Part shown: positions 52,783 through 60,897 of the stretch, piece by piece | Position numbering within the stretch: the stretch's first letter is position 1 | How the letters are laid out: each line of letters starts with the position of its first letter | DNA from: DASVBE01 sp963770375 | GTDB taxonomy: Bacteria > Actinomycetota > Actinomycetes > Streptosporangiales > Streptosporangiaceae | Direction of reading: 5' to 3' | Assembly (NCBI GenBank): GCA_963770375.1 | Contig: CAVYPM010000012.1 | Span: forward strand, 62,001 to 126,000 | Length of the DNA: 64,000 nucleotides | Notes under the pieces: generated by a model | Seen by the model: the letters and a program-made list of their open reading frames with translations, nothing else | Databases searched by the model: none | Told to the model about the DNA's origin: nothing | Translations under genes and position numbers: made by a program

Positions 52783-54963
52783 TCACCCTGGGCATGCCGC
52801 GCCTCTCCCGCAGAGGGCGAGGCCTTCGGTGCGCTGGACGAAATCGACGAGCTGCGACCGTGGCTGGAAGGACAGTGCGCTTGCGGCCGCGTCGGCCAGT
52901 GTGGGGGATGTGCCGGGCACAAAGCTGAACAGGTAGCTGACGCAGCCGCCGGGGAAGGTGTAGATGCGAAGTTCAGAGAACCGCGGGACGAGGCTGATCG
53001 AATGCTCGAACCGGCGCATGCCGGGCTGGTCGGAGGGGATCTGGTGGGCGCCAGCGGTGTCGCAGGCCGCGGTCAGGGTGACGGTGATGGCGTGCGTTCC
53101 TGCGCGGTCGGAGTCCAGCCAGAACCTGGTGTGCCCGCTGGCGATATCGGCTTCGCCGGTGCTCCAGCCGGAGGGGAGGGCCGCGAGGCAGGGCAGCATG
53201 GCGGCCGAGGGTACGGACTGGGCGCTGAGGATCATCGAGTGGCCGGTGCCGCAGCGGGGGGCCGCAGCGCCCAGGTTCCCGACCGGGCCGACGGTCTCCA
53301 CTCCGACCTGGACGGCGACGAAAGCGACAGCGAGCACCCCGGCGGCCAGTGCAACCCGCTGAATGCTCCAGCGTTGCAGGGTGATCGGCGGCCGTTGCGG
53401 GGCGAGGGCGCGGAATTCGCTGAGCACGTCGCGCGGGTCGCGCTTCATGAAGGCGCGGAGCTGGGTCGGGCTGGCCACCCCGCGGGTGGCGGCGAAGGCC
53501 TCGGCAAGCTCGTCCGGGGTGAAGTAACTTAGCGCCCGCTGGTAGACACGTTCCGGGTCGGTGCGCACCGCGAGCACCAGCATCATGTTGCCCAGGTCGA
53601 TGGCCTGCCGCCAGGGCGACGGGCGCACCTGCACGAAGGCCACGTCGATCAGCAGCAGCTCCCCGGAGCGGACCATGAGGTTGCCCGGCTTGATGTCACG
53701 GTGGGCGATCCCGCCGTCCCACAGCTTGCGGATCAGCAGAAGTCCCTGATCGATCACCGCGTCGTCGACCTCGGCCTCGCCGATCTCGGCGGCATCCTTG
53801 AAGAACTCGGTGACCAGCAGGTACTCACGCTCGGGCGTGATCTCGACGATGCCGTGGGGGCTGGCCGTACGGACCCCGATGTCATCCAGCAGGCGCAGCG
53901 CATAGTCCTCGTAGGTGACGAGGCGCCGCACCGATTTGAAGGGAACCTCATCCTCCAGCGAGCCGTAGAGGAGAGTCCGGCCCAGCTTGTACCAGCGGTC
54001 GGCGCGGACGTGGCCCTTGGTGTACAGCTTGCCGAACAGGAACTCCTCCGGGCCTTCCGCAACCCGCAGCCGCAGCGGGGTGGAGCCCGCGGACGACTCC
54101 AGGCCGACCGGCTTGATCTCGGTCACGGTCACCCCGAGCTGGTCGCGCACGGCCTTCCGGATCGCGTCGCCCCGGCGGCCGGTCACATCGACGTGCGCGC
54201 TGCGGCCCCGCCGGTACACAACAGGGAACACCTCGTTCGGGGTGAAGAACCGGAACGCGGTGACCGCGACCGCCACCGCGAACGCGGCGCCGAGGAGCAC
54301 ATCACCAGGGTGATCCACGCCCAGGTACAGCCGGGCCAGAGCGAACAGGGCGACCGCGGCGGTCACGGCGGCCTTGGCCCAGGTGCGGGCGCGGCCCGGC
54401 ACGGCCAGGCAGTAGACGGCGCCCATCAGCAAGATCGTCAGGACCGCCACCGGGGGCGACGCCCCCGCGTAGCCGGCCCAGCTGCCGATGATCGTTACGC
54501 CGTACGGGCGGGGCCGCGACAGCGCCTCATAGATCATCGACCCGGTGATGTCCAGGAACAGCACGCTGCCCAGGAACACCAGCAGGTGCCGCCAGCGCCG
54601 GAAGATCATGGTCAGCAGGATCACCGCCCCGCCGAGCACGCTGATCCAGCCCGTCCCCGCCGCCTTGATGCCGTTGGCCACGTCGGTCAGCCACGGCGTT
54701 CGTATCGCCGCCAGCTGCCGCAGCAGCCACGCGCCGGCCTGGTCTTCGGCCCGCAGCGAGGGACCGTGCTGGGCGGCCACGAACGCGGCGGTGAGGATCA
54801 GGACCGCCAGGACCAGCCAGGCCGTGGTGGTGATGGTGAACGGGTGCGGCAGCGGCGGCGGCGCACCGGTCGGGCGGCGCTGGCGCCGGCCCTTGCTGAC
54901 GGCCGGGTCCTGCGGCAGGGTGGACCGGCCGTCCCCGGCGGTCACGCGCCCGGTGTCGCTCAC
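52783..54963 (-). CDS. PAP2-like membrane domain fused to RIO/Kdo-type kinase
   Basis: 726 residues from GTG 54963. Residues ~40-230: about six helices with LSRPRPYGVTIIGSW and ALARLYLGVDHPGDVLLGAA, the outer motifs of PAP2. The middle PSGH motif is replaced by ASPPVAVL, lacking the His, so phosphatase activity is doubtful. Then a kinase-like domain with GIAHRDIKPGNLMVRSG (HRD) and LLLIDVAFVQVRPSPWRQAI where DFG is DVA. A C-terminal membrane helix and an extracellular domain with paired Cys follow. Overlaps the OpuAC gene stop. Reads like a sensor or lipid-linked kinase; not assigned to a pathway. Confidence 0.82.
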   Translation of the reverse strand: MSDTGRVTAGDGRSTLPQDPAVSKGRRQRRPTGAPPPLPHPFTITTTAWLVLAVLILTAAFVAAQHGPSLRAEDQAGAWLLRQLAAIRTPWLTDVANGIKAAGTGWISVLGGAVILLTMIFRRWRHLLVFLGSVLFLDITGSMIYEALSRPRPYGVTIIGSWAGYAGASPPVAVLTILLMGAVYCLAVPGRARTWAKAAVTAAVALFALARLYLGVDHPGDVLLGAAFAVAVAVTAFRFFTPNEVFPVVYRRGRSAHVDVTGRRGDAIRKAVRDQLGVTVTEIKPVGLESSAGSTPLRLRVAEGPEEFLFGKLYTKGHVRADRWYKLGRTLLYGSLEDEVPFKSVRRLVTYEDYALRLLDDIGVRTASPHGIVEITPEREYLLVTEFFKDAAEIGEAEVDDAVIDQGLLLIRKLWDGGIAHRDIKPGNLMVRSGELLLIDVAFVQVRPSPWRQAIDLGNMMLVLAVRTDPERVYQRALSYFTPDELAEAFAATRGVASPTQLRAFMKRDPRDVLSEFRALAPQRPPITLQRWSIQRVALAAGVLAVAFVAVQVGVETVGPVGNLGAAAPRCGTGHSMILSAQSVPSAAMLPCLAALPSGWSTGEADIASGHTRFWLDSDRAGTHAITVTLTAACDTAGAHQIPSDQPGMRRFEHSISLVPRFSELRIYTFPGGCVSYLFSFVPGTSPTLADAAASALSFQPRSQLVDFVQRTEGLALCGRGAACPG

Positions 54964-55904
54964 CGTGCCTCACCTTCCGCCGCCGGGATCAGCCCGTGGG
55001 CGCGCAGCCAGCGGCCCGCGACCAGCCGGGGGCTGCGGCCCGCCAGCTCAACCTGCGCGTCGAGGGCACGCAGCGCGCTGGTGTCCAGCCGGGCGGAAAC
55101 CCGGTTGAGGACGGCGAGCAGGCGGGGACCGTAACGGACGATGGCGTCCGTGCGCACCAGGGGAGTAATGTTCTCGGCCGGCTGCAGCCCGCGGTCGTCG
55201 GCCAGGGCGACCAGATGCTGCGCCGGGATGCTCGGATCGGTGGTGAACAGCAGCGCGGCGCCGATGTACCCGGCCTCCAGGGCCTGCAGGGTCAGCGGGC
55301 CCCCGGCGTCGAGCGGGATGAACGCCTTGAAACGCAGCCCGTAGACCCGTTTCAGCCCGGGCAGGCAGTAGGCGCGTCCGCGGCACTCGGGCGGGCCGCC
55401 GAACGTCAGGCCCGGCGCCACCGTGGCCAGGTCCGCGATCGACCGGAGCCGGTAGCGGGCCGCGGTGGCGGCACTGACCACGATCGCGTTGGCATCCTGC
55501 GCGGGTGCCGGGCGCGCTGGCGTCAGGCCGCGGCCCGCCACCGCGGTCGCCAGTGCCTTGCTCGCCGCCCCGGGATCGGGGATACCCGATTGCCTTCCCA
55601 GGCTGAAGAATTCCAGCGCCGAGCCGGCGTACTCGGGCACCAGCTGGAGCCGGCCGTCCATCAGCGCTGGATCCACCACCTCGCGCGGGCCCAGGTTCGG
55701 CAGGATCCGGACCGGAAACTTTGCCGCGGCCAGCGCCTGGCCGTAAATCTCGGCGAGCAGCACACTCTCGGGGAAGTTGAACGACCCGACCGAGAGGACC
55801 ATGCCGTGACGGCCAGCCGGCGCTGCGGCGGACGGGGCGGGGCCGCCTGCGGACGTGCATGCCGTCAGCGCGGCCGCCAGCCCGAGGCACGCCGCGCGGA
55901 GCAT
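54960..55904 (-). CDS. OpuAC/glycine-betaine-type solute-binding lipoprotein, orphan
   Basis: 314 residues. Lipobox LGLAAALTACTS, then a substrate-binding fold: VGSFNFPESVLLAEIYGQAL, GPREVVDPALMDGRLQLVPE and YAGSALEFFSLG, as in osmoprotectant QAT binders. No permease or ATPase lies nearby, so it cannot work as a transporter alone. It lies between the flippase-kinase and PAP2-kinase genes (11 bases after the former, overlapping the latter), all on the minus strand, so it may present a ligand to those membrane proteins. Choline-like headgroup binding is a guess. Confidence 0.82.
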   Translation of the reverse strand: MLRAACLGLAAALTACTSAGGPAPSAAAPAGRHGMVLSVGSFNFPESVLLAEIYGQALAAAKFPVRILPNLGPREVVDPALMDGRLQLVPEYAGSALEFFSLGRQSGIPDPGAASKALATAVAGRGLTPARPAPAQDANAIVVSAATAARYRLRSIADLATVAPGLTFGGPPECRGRAYCLPGLKRVYGLRFKAFIPLDAGGPLTLQALEAGYIGAALLFTTDPSIPAQHLVALADDRGLQPAENITPLVRTDAIVRYGPRLLAVLNRVSARLDTSALRALDAQVELAGRSPRLVAGRWLRAHGLIPAAEGEAR

Positions 55905-55915
55905 CGTGGCGGCCC

Positions 55916-58333
55916 TCACAGGTACTCCCGCCGCTGCATTACCCGCCAGGACAGCCAGCCCGGCGCGATCGGAAGCCAGTAGGTCGCCAGCCGGTACAGC
56001 AGCACCGCGGAAACCGCGGGCCCGGCCGCCACGCCCACTCCCGTCAGGCCCGCGATCAGGGCCGTTTCGATGGCACCCAGCCCGCCGGGGCTTGGGGCGG
56101 CCGCGGCAAGAGCCGAAGCCCCCAGGTAGACCGCGCCGATAAGGACAAGGCCAGTTCCTCCGCCGAAGGCCTGGAGGGAAGCGGCGAGCCCGCCGATGTA
56201 GGCCAGGGTGATCAGCGTCGATCCCCCGAATAGCATGATCATCTTGCCGGGGCTGCGCGCCACCCACTTGAGGCTCGCGGCGGCCGAGCGCAGGCCCGGG
56301 ATCAGCTTGCCGGCGGCGAACCGGCGGCCCGGGCGGGTGGCGAGCACGATGCCGACGATCGCGGCGACGACGGCCAGGATCAGCAGCAGCTTGCTGCTCG
56401 AGGGCAGCTTCAGCGCTTTGCTGAGATCGTGGCCCGCCCAGGCGAAGAACACCACGATCAAGACCACGTGGACTAGGGCGCCTACCAGGGCGTTTACCCC
56501 GACAGCGGCGGCCCCGGCGCTGGCCTCCACCCCGGACTTCTGCAGGTACCGGACGTTCAGCGCCATCCCGCCGACGTTGGCCGGTGAGACCCGGTTGATA
56601 AACGACGACGCCCCCTGGGCCAGCACCGTCGGCCACCACCGGATCCGGGAAGCCACCGCGCCCATCAGGGCCACCGCACTGGCCAGGTAGGTCACCGCCG
56701 ACAGGGCGATGATCAGGGGCAGCCAGGCCCAGTCGGCCGACTGGACGGCCCGCCAGCTGCTGCTCACCTGCGCCAGCTGGGGCAGCAGGAAATAGAACGC
56801 GCCCGAGGCCGCGGCGATCGCCAGCAGTGTTCTCGGCCGGACGCGCTGGATGCGGGCCAGGTCCTCGTCCGGCTGGCCGCTCGCCGCGGCGGCCGCGGTT
56901 CGGGTCTGGGTCAGCAGGCCCTTCTGGCGTGCGATCGCGCGGCGGGTACCGGCGGAAAGAGCGAGCGGCTGCAGCATCGGCACCGCGGCCGCGACCCCGG
57001 CAGGGCCGGTCACCGCGGCGGCGCTGCCGACGGCCCGGTCGGCCCCGACGATGCTGGCCAGGGAGGCGAGCAGCTCGGCGGTGTCGAGCGCGATCTGCCG
57101 CTGCGTGGCGCCTAGCTCGGAAAAGCTGAAGTCGACGATCCAGGGTCGTCCGACGGCGTCGACCACGATGTTGGCCGACCGCAGCGAGCGGTGCGCGATT
57201 CTGGCCCGGTGCAGGCCGTCCACCTGTTTCCACAGTTCCCTGAGCAGCGAGTCGCTGACGCGCGGCGCGGGGAGCTGACCCAGGGAGCCGCCGTTCACGC
57301 GGGCCATGGCCAGCAGCGCGGATCCGTCACCGGCCTTGATCACCTGGCGGACGGCGGGCACGGCCACTCCGGCCCGGTCAGCCATGACCGCGACGAGCGC
57401 CTGGTGCTCCACGGCCTGGATGAGGGAGGCGGCGGGGCGGGTGTCGCCGACGTCGCGCAGGCGGATGAACCGGTACGCCCGGTAGAGCAGGTCGGCGTCC
57501 CGCTGATCCGACCCAAGGACCTTGATGAACAGCGGCTCCCCGTCATCGGCGTCCGCGGTGAACGGCCGCGAGCCTTTCGCCTCGACGGCAGCCGGCGCGA
57601 CGTGGGTGACCGGCAGGCCCGCCGAGCCAAGCGCCACCGCGATCTCCGCGGGGCCGATGCGCCGGTCCGGCACGCCGAACAGGACGAGCACGCCAGCGCC
57701 GACCGTTATCCCCGTGGCGAAGGCCAGGATCACTTCCACCGGGGAGGCGGTGCCGGTGATCAGCCGGGCTATGGCGGCCAGCCACAAGACGATCCAGGCG
57801 GTGCGCCGCCACGGACGGCTCAGCCACGGCGCGGCGGCGACCGTGACGGCTGCGGCGGCGGCCAGAAGCGCCGGGCCCAGCAGCGACGCGCCGGTAAGCC
57901 ACCACCACGAGCCGGCTCCGGCCGCGAGAGCACGCGGACGCTCCCCGCCCGCGAGATAAACGATCCCGGTCAGCACGGCGCCCGCCAGCACGGCACCGGC
58001 CGCCAGGCTGGCCAGCAGCCTGAACCGGCGATAGCGCAACGTCACGGCCACGGCGGCGACAGCCGCGAGGGCAAAGGCCGCCTGCACCAGCCCCGCCAGG
58101 GCCCGGCCCGCCACCGTGGAAGGCAGCACAGCGTCCGCAGCCGCAGCAGGTGCACCCGCATAAACGCCATCAGTGACGGCGGCAGCCGCAACCGCCCCGG
58201 CGAGCACCAGCCCAGCGACGATCAGGCGGATAACGTCACCCGGATGCCGGTACCGGGCAGGCGACAGAAGGCGGTCGCCCCGCTTCGCGGCCGCCGGGGT
58301 TGATATGGGCTGGATGTCAGGCGGCTTGGTCAT
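55916..58333 (-). CDS. LPG-synthase-type flippase domain with embedded kinase-like domain
   Basis: 805 residues. N-terminal ~6 helices (~30-215), then a kinase-like domain (~225-480) with ARIAHRSLRSANIVVDAVGR in place of HRD and PWIVDFSFSELGATQRQIAL in place of DFG, so the catalytic Asp of HRD is lost and catalysis doubtful. The C-terminal half is a lysylphosphatidylglycerol-synthase TM/UPF0104 domain with SSFINRVSPANVGGMALNVR and AAAPSPGGLGAIETALIAGL. MprF-type domains flip lipids across the membrane. First gene of the minus-strand trio; its promoter contains the long inverted repeat at 58390-58439. Confidence 0.82.
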   Translation of the reverse strand: MTKPPDIQPISTPAAAKRGDRLLSPARYRHPGDVIRLIVAGLVLAGAVAAAAVTDGVYAGAPAAAADAVLPSTVAGRALAGLVQAAFALAAVAAVAVTLRYRRFRLLASLAAGAVLAGAVLTGIVYLAGGERPRALAAGAGSWWWLTGASLLGPALLAAAAAVTVAAAPWLSRPWRRTAWIVLWLAAIARLITGTASPVEVILAFATGITVGAGVLVLFGVPDRRIGPAEIAVALGSAGLPVTHVAPAAVEAKGSRPFTADADDGEPLFIKVLGSDQRDADLLYRAYRFIRLRDVGDTRPAASLIQAVEHQALVAVMADRAGVAVPAVRQVIKAGDGSALLAMARVNGGSLGQLPAPRVSDSLLRELWKQVDGLHRARIAHRSLRSANIVVDAVGRPWIVDFSFSELGATQRQIALDTAELLASLASIVGADRAVGSAAAVTGPAGVAAAVPMLQPLALSAGTRRAIARQKGLLTQTRTAAAAASGQPDEDLARIQRVRPRTLLAIAAASGAFYFLLPQLAQVSSSWRAVQSADWAWLPLIIALSAVTYLASAVALMGAVASRIRWWPTVLAQGASSFINRVSPANVGGMALNVRYLQKSGVEASAGAAAVGVNALVGALVHVVLIVVFFAWAGHDLSKALKLPSSSKLLLILAVVAAIVGIVLATRPGRRFAAGKLIPGLRSAAASLKWVARSPGKMIMLFGGSTLITLAYIGGLAASLQAFGGGTGLVLIGAVYLGASALAAAAPSPGGLGAIETALIAGLTGVGVAAGPAVSAVLLYRLATYWLPIAPGWLSWRVMQRREYL

Positions 58334-58389
58334 GACTCCCCCGGGGTCCTAACCGCCAGGATTGCACGATGTCGGCCGGGTGACATCAC

Positions 58390-58439
58390 CCGTTCACCCG
58401 GTGGCGGCCGATATCACCCGGCCGCCACCGGGTGAACGG
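58390..58439. repeat. perfect 21-bp inverted repeat with 8-base loop in a divergent promoter
   Basis: CCGTTCACCCGGTGGCGGCCG (58390-58410, 21 bases; written here only as its first 18: CCGTTCACCCGGTGGCGG) and its exact complement at 58419-58439. GGGTGA/TCACCC words recur at 58378, 58386, 58394, 58414, 58430 and 58461. It separates the divergent flippase-kinase and PAP2 genes, where a terminator would be out of place; more likely operator sites. Confidence 0.85.
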
Positions 58440-58490
58440 CGCAGTATCCTGCCTGGAACGGGGTGAACCTGCGGTGCAGGTGAGGGGGCG

Positions 58491-59243
58491 ATGACGACAG
58501 GCGCAGCCGGCGAGCCGGCTCCCCCGGCGCCCGCGGGTCAGGCTGGCCGGGCACGGAGCCGGGACAGAGGGCTGACCCGGTGGTGGTCCCAGGCCCCGGA
58601 CGGAAGGACCTACCGGCGCAGGCTGGCCGACGGGCTTGCCGCCGCGGCCGGGCTGGTCGTACTGGTCGTGTGCGGGGTGGTCGTAGCCCGCCGGCTGGGC
58701 GCGGGCACAGAAGCGGCCGTGTTCCTCCGGATCAATCACTGGCCAGAGTCCCTGTATCTACTGATGGGGGCAGTCCAGTTGTCGGGAGTGATCGGGGCCC
58801 TTCCCCTGGCGGCGGCCGCCGCCGCGCTGCTCAGGAGACTGCGCCTGGCCGCTGCCCTGGCCGTCGCGACAGTGCTGAAGGTAGTGCTGGAAGACACGGT
58901 CAAGATGTTCGTGCAGCGGCACCGGCCGGCCGAGACGCTCCCGGACGTGATCTTGCGGGGCCGGGCCGCGGCCCACGGGCTGGGCTTTCCCTCTGGTCAC
59001 GCCATGGTGATCTTCGCGATCACCGTACTGGTGTCCCCCTATCTGAAGGGCTGGTGGAAGGCCCTGCTCTGGGCCCTGGCCGCCGCGGTCTGCCTGTCGC
59101 GTTTGTACCTCGGTGCGCACTTCCCGCTGGACGTCATCGCGGGGGCAGGCCTGGGCGTATTCATCGGGGGCGTGCTGAACCTCGTCTTCGGCGTGCCGGG
59201 CAATGGCCCCAACGGCCCCAGCGCCGCCCGCGTCAGTGGGTGA
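58491..59243 (+). CDS. PAP2-family membrane phosphatase
   Basis: 250 residues, ~5-6 helices. All three PAP2 motifs are intact: KMFVQRHRPAETLPD (KX6RP), GFPSGHAMVIFA (PSGH) and SRLYLGAHFPLDVIAG (SRX5HX3D). Acts on lipid phosphates or pyrophosphates on the outer membrane face. ATG preceded by GAGGGGG. Divergent from the flippase-kinase trio and followed, with overlap, by a second PAP2 gene. Confidence 0.88.
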   Translation: MTTGAAGEPAPPAPAGQAGRARSRDRGLTRWWSQAPDGRTYRRRLADGLAAAAGLVVLVVCGVVVARRLGAGTEAAVFLRINHWPESLYLLMGAVQLSGVIGALPLAAAAAALLRRLRLAAALAVATVLKVVLEDTVKMFVQRHRPAETLPDVILRGRAAAHGLGFPSGHAMVIFAITVLVSPYLKGWWKALLWALAAAVCLSRLYLGAHFPLDVIAGAGLGVFIGGVLNLVFGVPGNGPNGPSAARVSG

Positions 59244-59910
59244 TGGTGCGTTGGTGTGCGAGGATCGCCTGATCAGGAATGGTTCTCCCGCGCGCTGGCT
59301 GACCGGTAGCGGGGTCAGCCTCGGCGCGGGCACGGCAGCGGTGCTGGTCACCGCGCTATCGGCGCGCCGGGACCAGGTAGGGCACCGCGAGGCCCGGGCC
59401 TTCCGGGCCGTCAACGGCCTGCCCGACTCGCTCTACCGTCCCGTGTGGGTCGTCATGCAACTCGGTGCGCTCGGCGCCGTGCCCGCGGCGGCCACCGCAG
59501 CGCTGCTGGCTCACGATCGCGAGCTTGCGGGCCGGCTTCTGGCCGGCGGCACGGCCAGCTGGGCCCTGGCCAAGCTGGTCAAACGGGTGGTACGCCGGCC
59601 TCGGCCAGCGGCGCTGATCAGCGGGACCCGGACCCGTGGCCCCGAAGCTTCCGGGCTCGGGTATCTCTCCGGGCACGCGGGCGTGGCCGTAGCCATGGGC
59701 GCGGCGGCCCTCCCGCGGCTGAGCCCGTCCGGGCGCGCTGCTGTTGCCGCCGTCGTGCCGGTCGTTGGCCTCTCCCGCATCTACGTGGGCGCTCATCTCC
59801 CGCTGGACGTTGCGGGCGGGGCCGGGCTCGGGCTCGCTGTCGAGGCCGCCGTAGCGCTAGCCGCCGCCCGCCGCCGGGGCGCGGGAGACAGCGGGTATCT
59901 CGCCGGCTGA
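59236..59910 (+). CDS. second PAP2-family membrane phosphatase
   Basis: About 224 residues; start uncertain (GTG 59236 overlapping the previous stop, or GTG 59254). KLVKRVVRRPRPAALIS (first motif), GYLSGHAGVAVAMG (SGH with Leu for Pro) and SRIYVGAHLPLDVAGGAG (third motif). Membrane enzyme similar to the preceding one but diverged. Its stop is immediately followed by the convergent PaaX-type gene. Confidence 0.82.
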   Translation: MGDGALVCEDRLIRNGSPARWLTGSGVSLGAGTAAVLVTALSARRDQVGHREARAFRAVNGLPDSLYRPVWVVMQLGALGAVPAAATAALLAHDRELAGRLLAGGTASWALAKLVKRVVRRPRPAALISGTRTRGPEASGLGYLSGHAGVAVAMGAAALPRLSPSGRAAVAAVVPVVGLSRIYVGAHLPLDVAGGAGLGLAVEAAVALAAARRRGAGDSGYLAG

Positions 59911-60843
59911 TCAGGCCGGTCGCGGCACGGCCCCCAGGGCGCTGGCCGCGAAGCGGTGCGCCGGGCCGGCCAGGAGGTCGCGCAGGCCGAAGAACGTGTC
60001 GGCGGCGCGGAACCCGTTCCAGTCCGCGGGCAGGACCCCGGCGGGCAGGCCGGGCTCGGCGTACGGCAGCCGCCGCCAGTCGGTGAGCGCGGCCAGGTAG
60101 TCGGCGAACGCGGCGGCCTCGTCCGGCTCGCCGGCCGCCCCGCCCGCGCGCTGGCAGGCCTCCAGCACCGGGCCGTAACGGTCGAGGAAGTCGGCGTACA
60201 GGCCGCGCAGCCGGGGCAGGTCCCACCACTGCGGGACCCGCTCGGCGGTCGGCGCGAACGCGGCGTGGCTGCCGCGGAACAGCTCGACGTACCGGTCCAG
60301 GCCGTGCCGCCGCAGCACGTCGCGGGTCTCGCCGAGCAGATGGCCGGGGGCGATCCAGACCCCGGCGCTCACCGTGCCGAAGCCCAGCCAGGCCAGCCGG
60401 GAGCGGAGCCGGTGCCGCTGGTAGCGCTCGCTTTCCGGGACGCTGAACACAGCGAGCAGCCAGCCGTCGCCCGCCGCGGCGCGGCGCCGCGCGAAGATCC
60501 GCCGGTCGCCCTCGTCCAGGATGGCCCGGGCCTCGGCGGACAGGCCGTACCCGGCCACGCCGTCCACCCGGGCGGGTTCCAGCAGCCCGCGCCGCTTCAG
60601 CCGGAAGATCGCCGACCGCACCGCGGGCTCGTCGGCCTGGCAGTGGGCCAGCAGCCGGATCACCGACGACACGCTGAGCCAGCCGCCGGCCTCCCGGGCG
60701 TACAGGCCGTAGAGCGTCACGATCAGGGCCCGCGGCCGCTGGTCCCGCGGGCCACTGCCCGCACCCCGCGCGCCGCCACCGGGGGCGCCGCCACCCGGGG
60801 CGCCGCCGGCTGCGCCACCCGGAACCTCGCCGGTCAACCGCAC
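59911..60843 (-). CDS. PaaX-family transcriptional regulator
   Basis: About 310 residues; start placed at GTG 60843, before a Gly/Pro-rich lead with GGAPGGGAPGGG. PaaX winged helix: RALIVTLYGLYAREAGGWLS and ADEPAVRSAIFRLKRRGLLE; then the central domain WLLAVFSVPESERYQRHRLR and WLGFGTVSAGVWIAP, and the C-terminal PaaX_C with PWGR-like DFLDRYGPVLEACQ. PaaX repressors bind aryl-CoA thioesters. Divergent from the ligase gene, whose aryl-CoA product is the likely inducer. Confidence 0.88.
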   Translation of the reverse strand: MRLTGEVPGGAAGGAPGGGAPGGGARGAGSGPRDQRPRALIVTLYGLYAREAGGWLSVSSVIRLLAHCQADEPAVRSAIFRLKRRGLLEPARVDGVAGYGLSAEARAILDEGDRRIFARRRAAAGDGWLLAVFSVPESERYQRHRLRSRLAWLGFGTVSAGVWIAPGHLLGETRDVLRRHGLDRYVELFRGSHAAFAPTAERVPQWWDLPRLRGLYADFLDRYGPVLEACQRAGGAAGEPDEAAAFADYLAALTDWRRLPYAEPGLPAGVLPADWNGFRAADTFFGLRDLLAGPAHRFAASALGAVPRPA

Positions 60844-60868
60844 TCCCGGAAGCTGCTGGTTCGGAATA

Positions 60869-60896
60869 TTGACTGCCGTCAGGATAGGAGAATACT
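60869..60896 (+). promoter_or_regulatory. possible promoter of the aryl-CoA ligase operon
   Basis: TTGACT (60869-60874), 16 bases, AATACT (60891-60896). Start of transcription would fall around the ATG at 60904, so a leaderless transcript is conceivable; an AGGAG at 60886-60890, 7 bases before GTG 60898, argues for a leadered one. The AATATT palindrome at 60865-60870 may belong to a PaaX operator. Confidence 0.3.
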
Positions 60897-60897
60897 G

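Noticed and set aside
55916..58333. Classic MprF lysyl-PG synthase
   Set aside because: The aminoacyl-transferase (DUF2156) domain is missing; only the flippase half is present, joined to a kinase-like domain.
58390..58439. Inverted repeat as an intrinsic terminator
   Set aside because: It lies between divergent gene starts, not after a gene end, and has no T-run.
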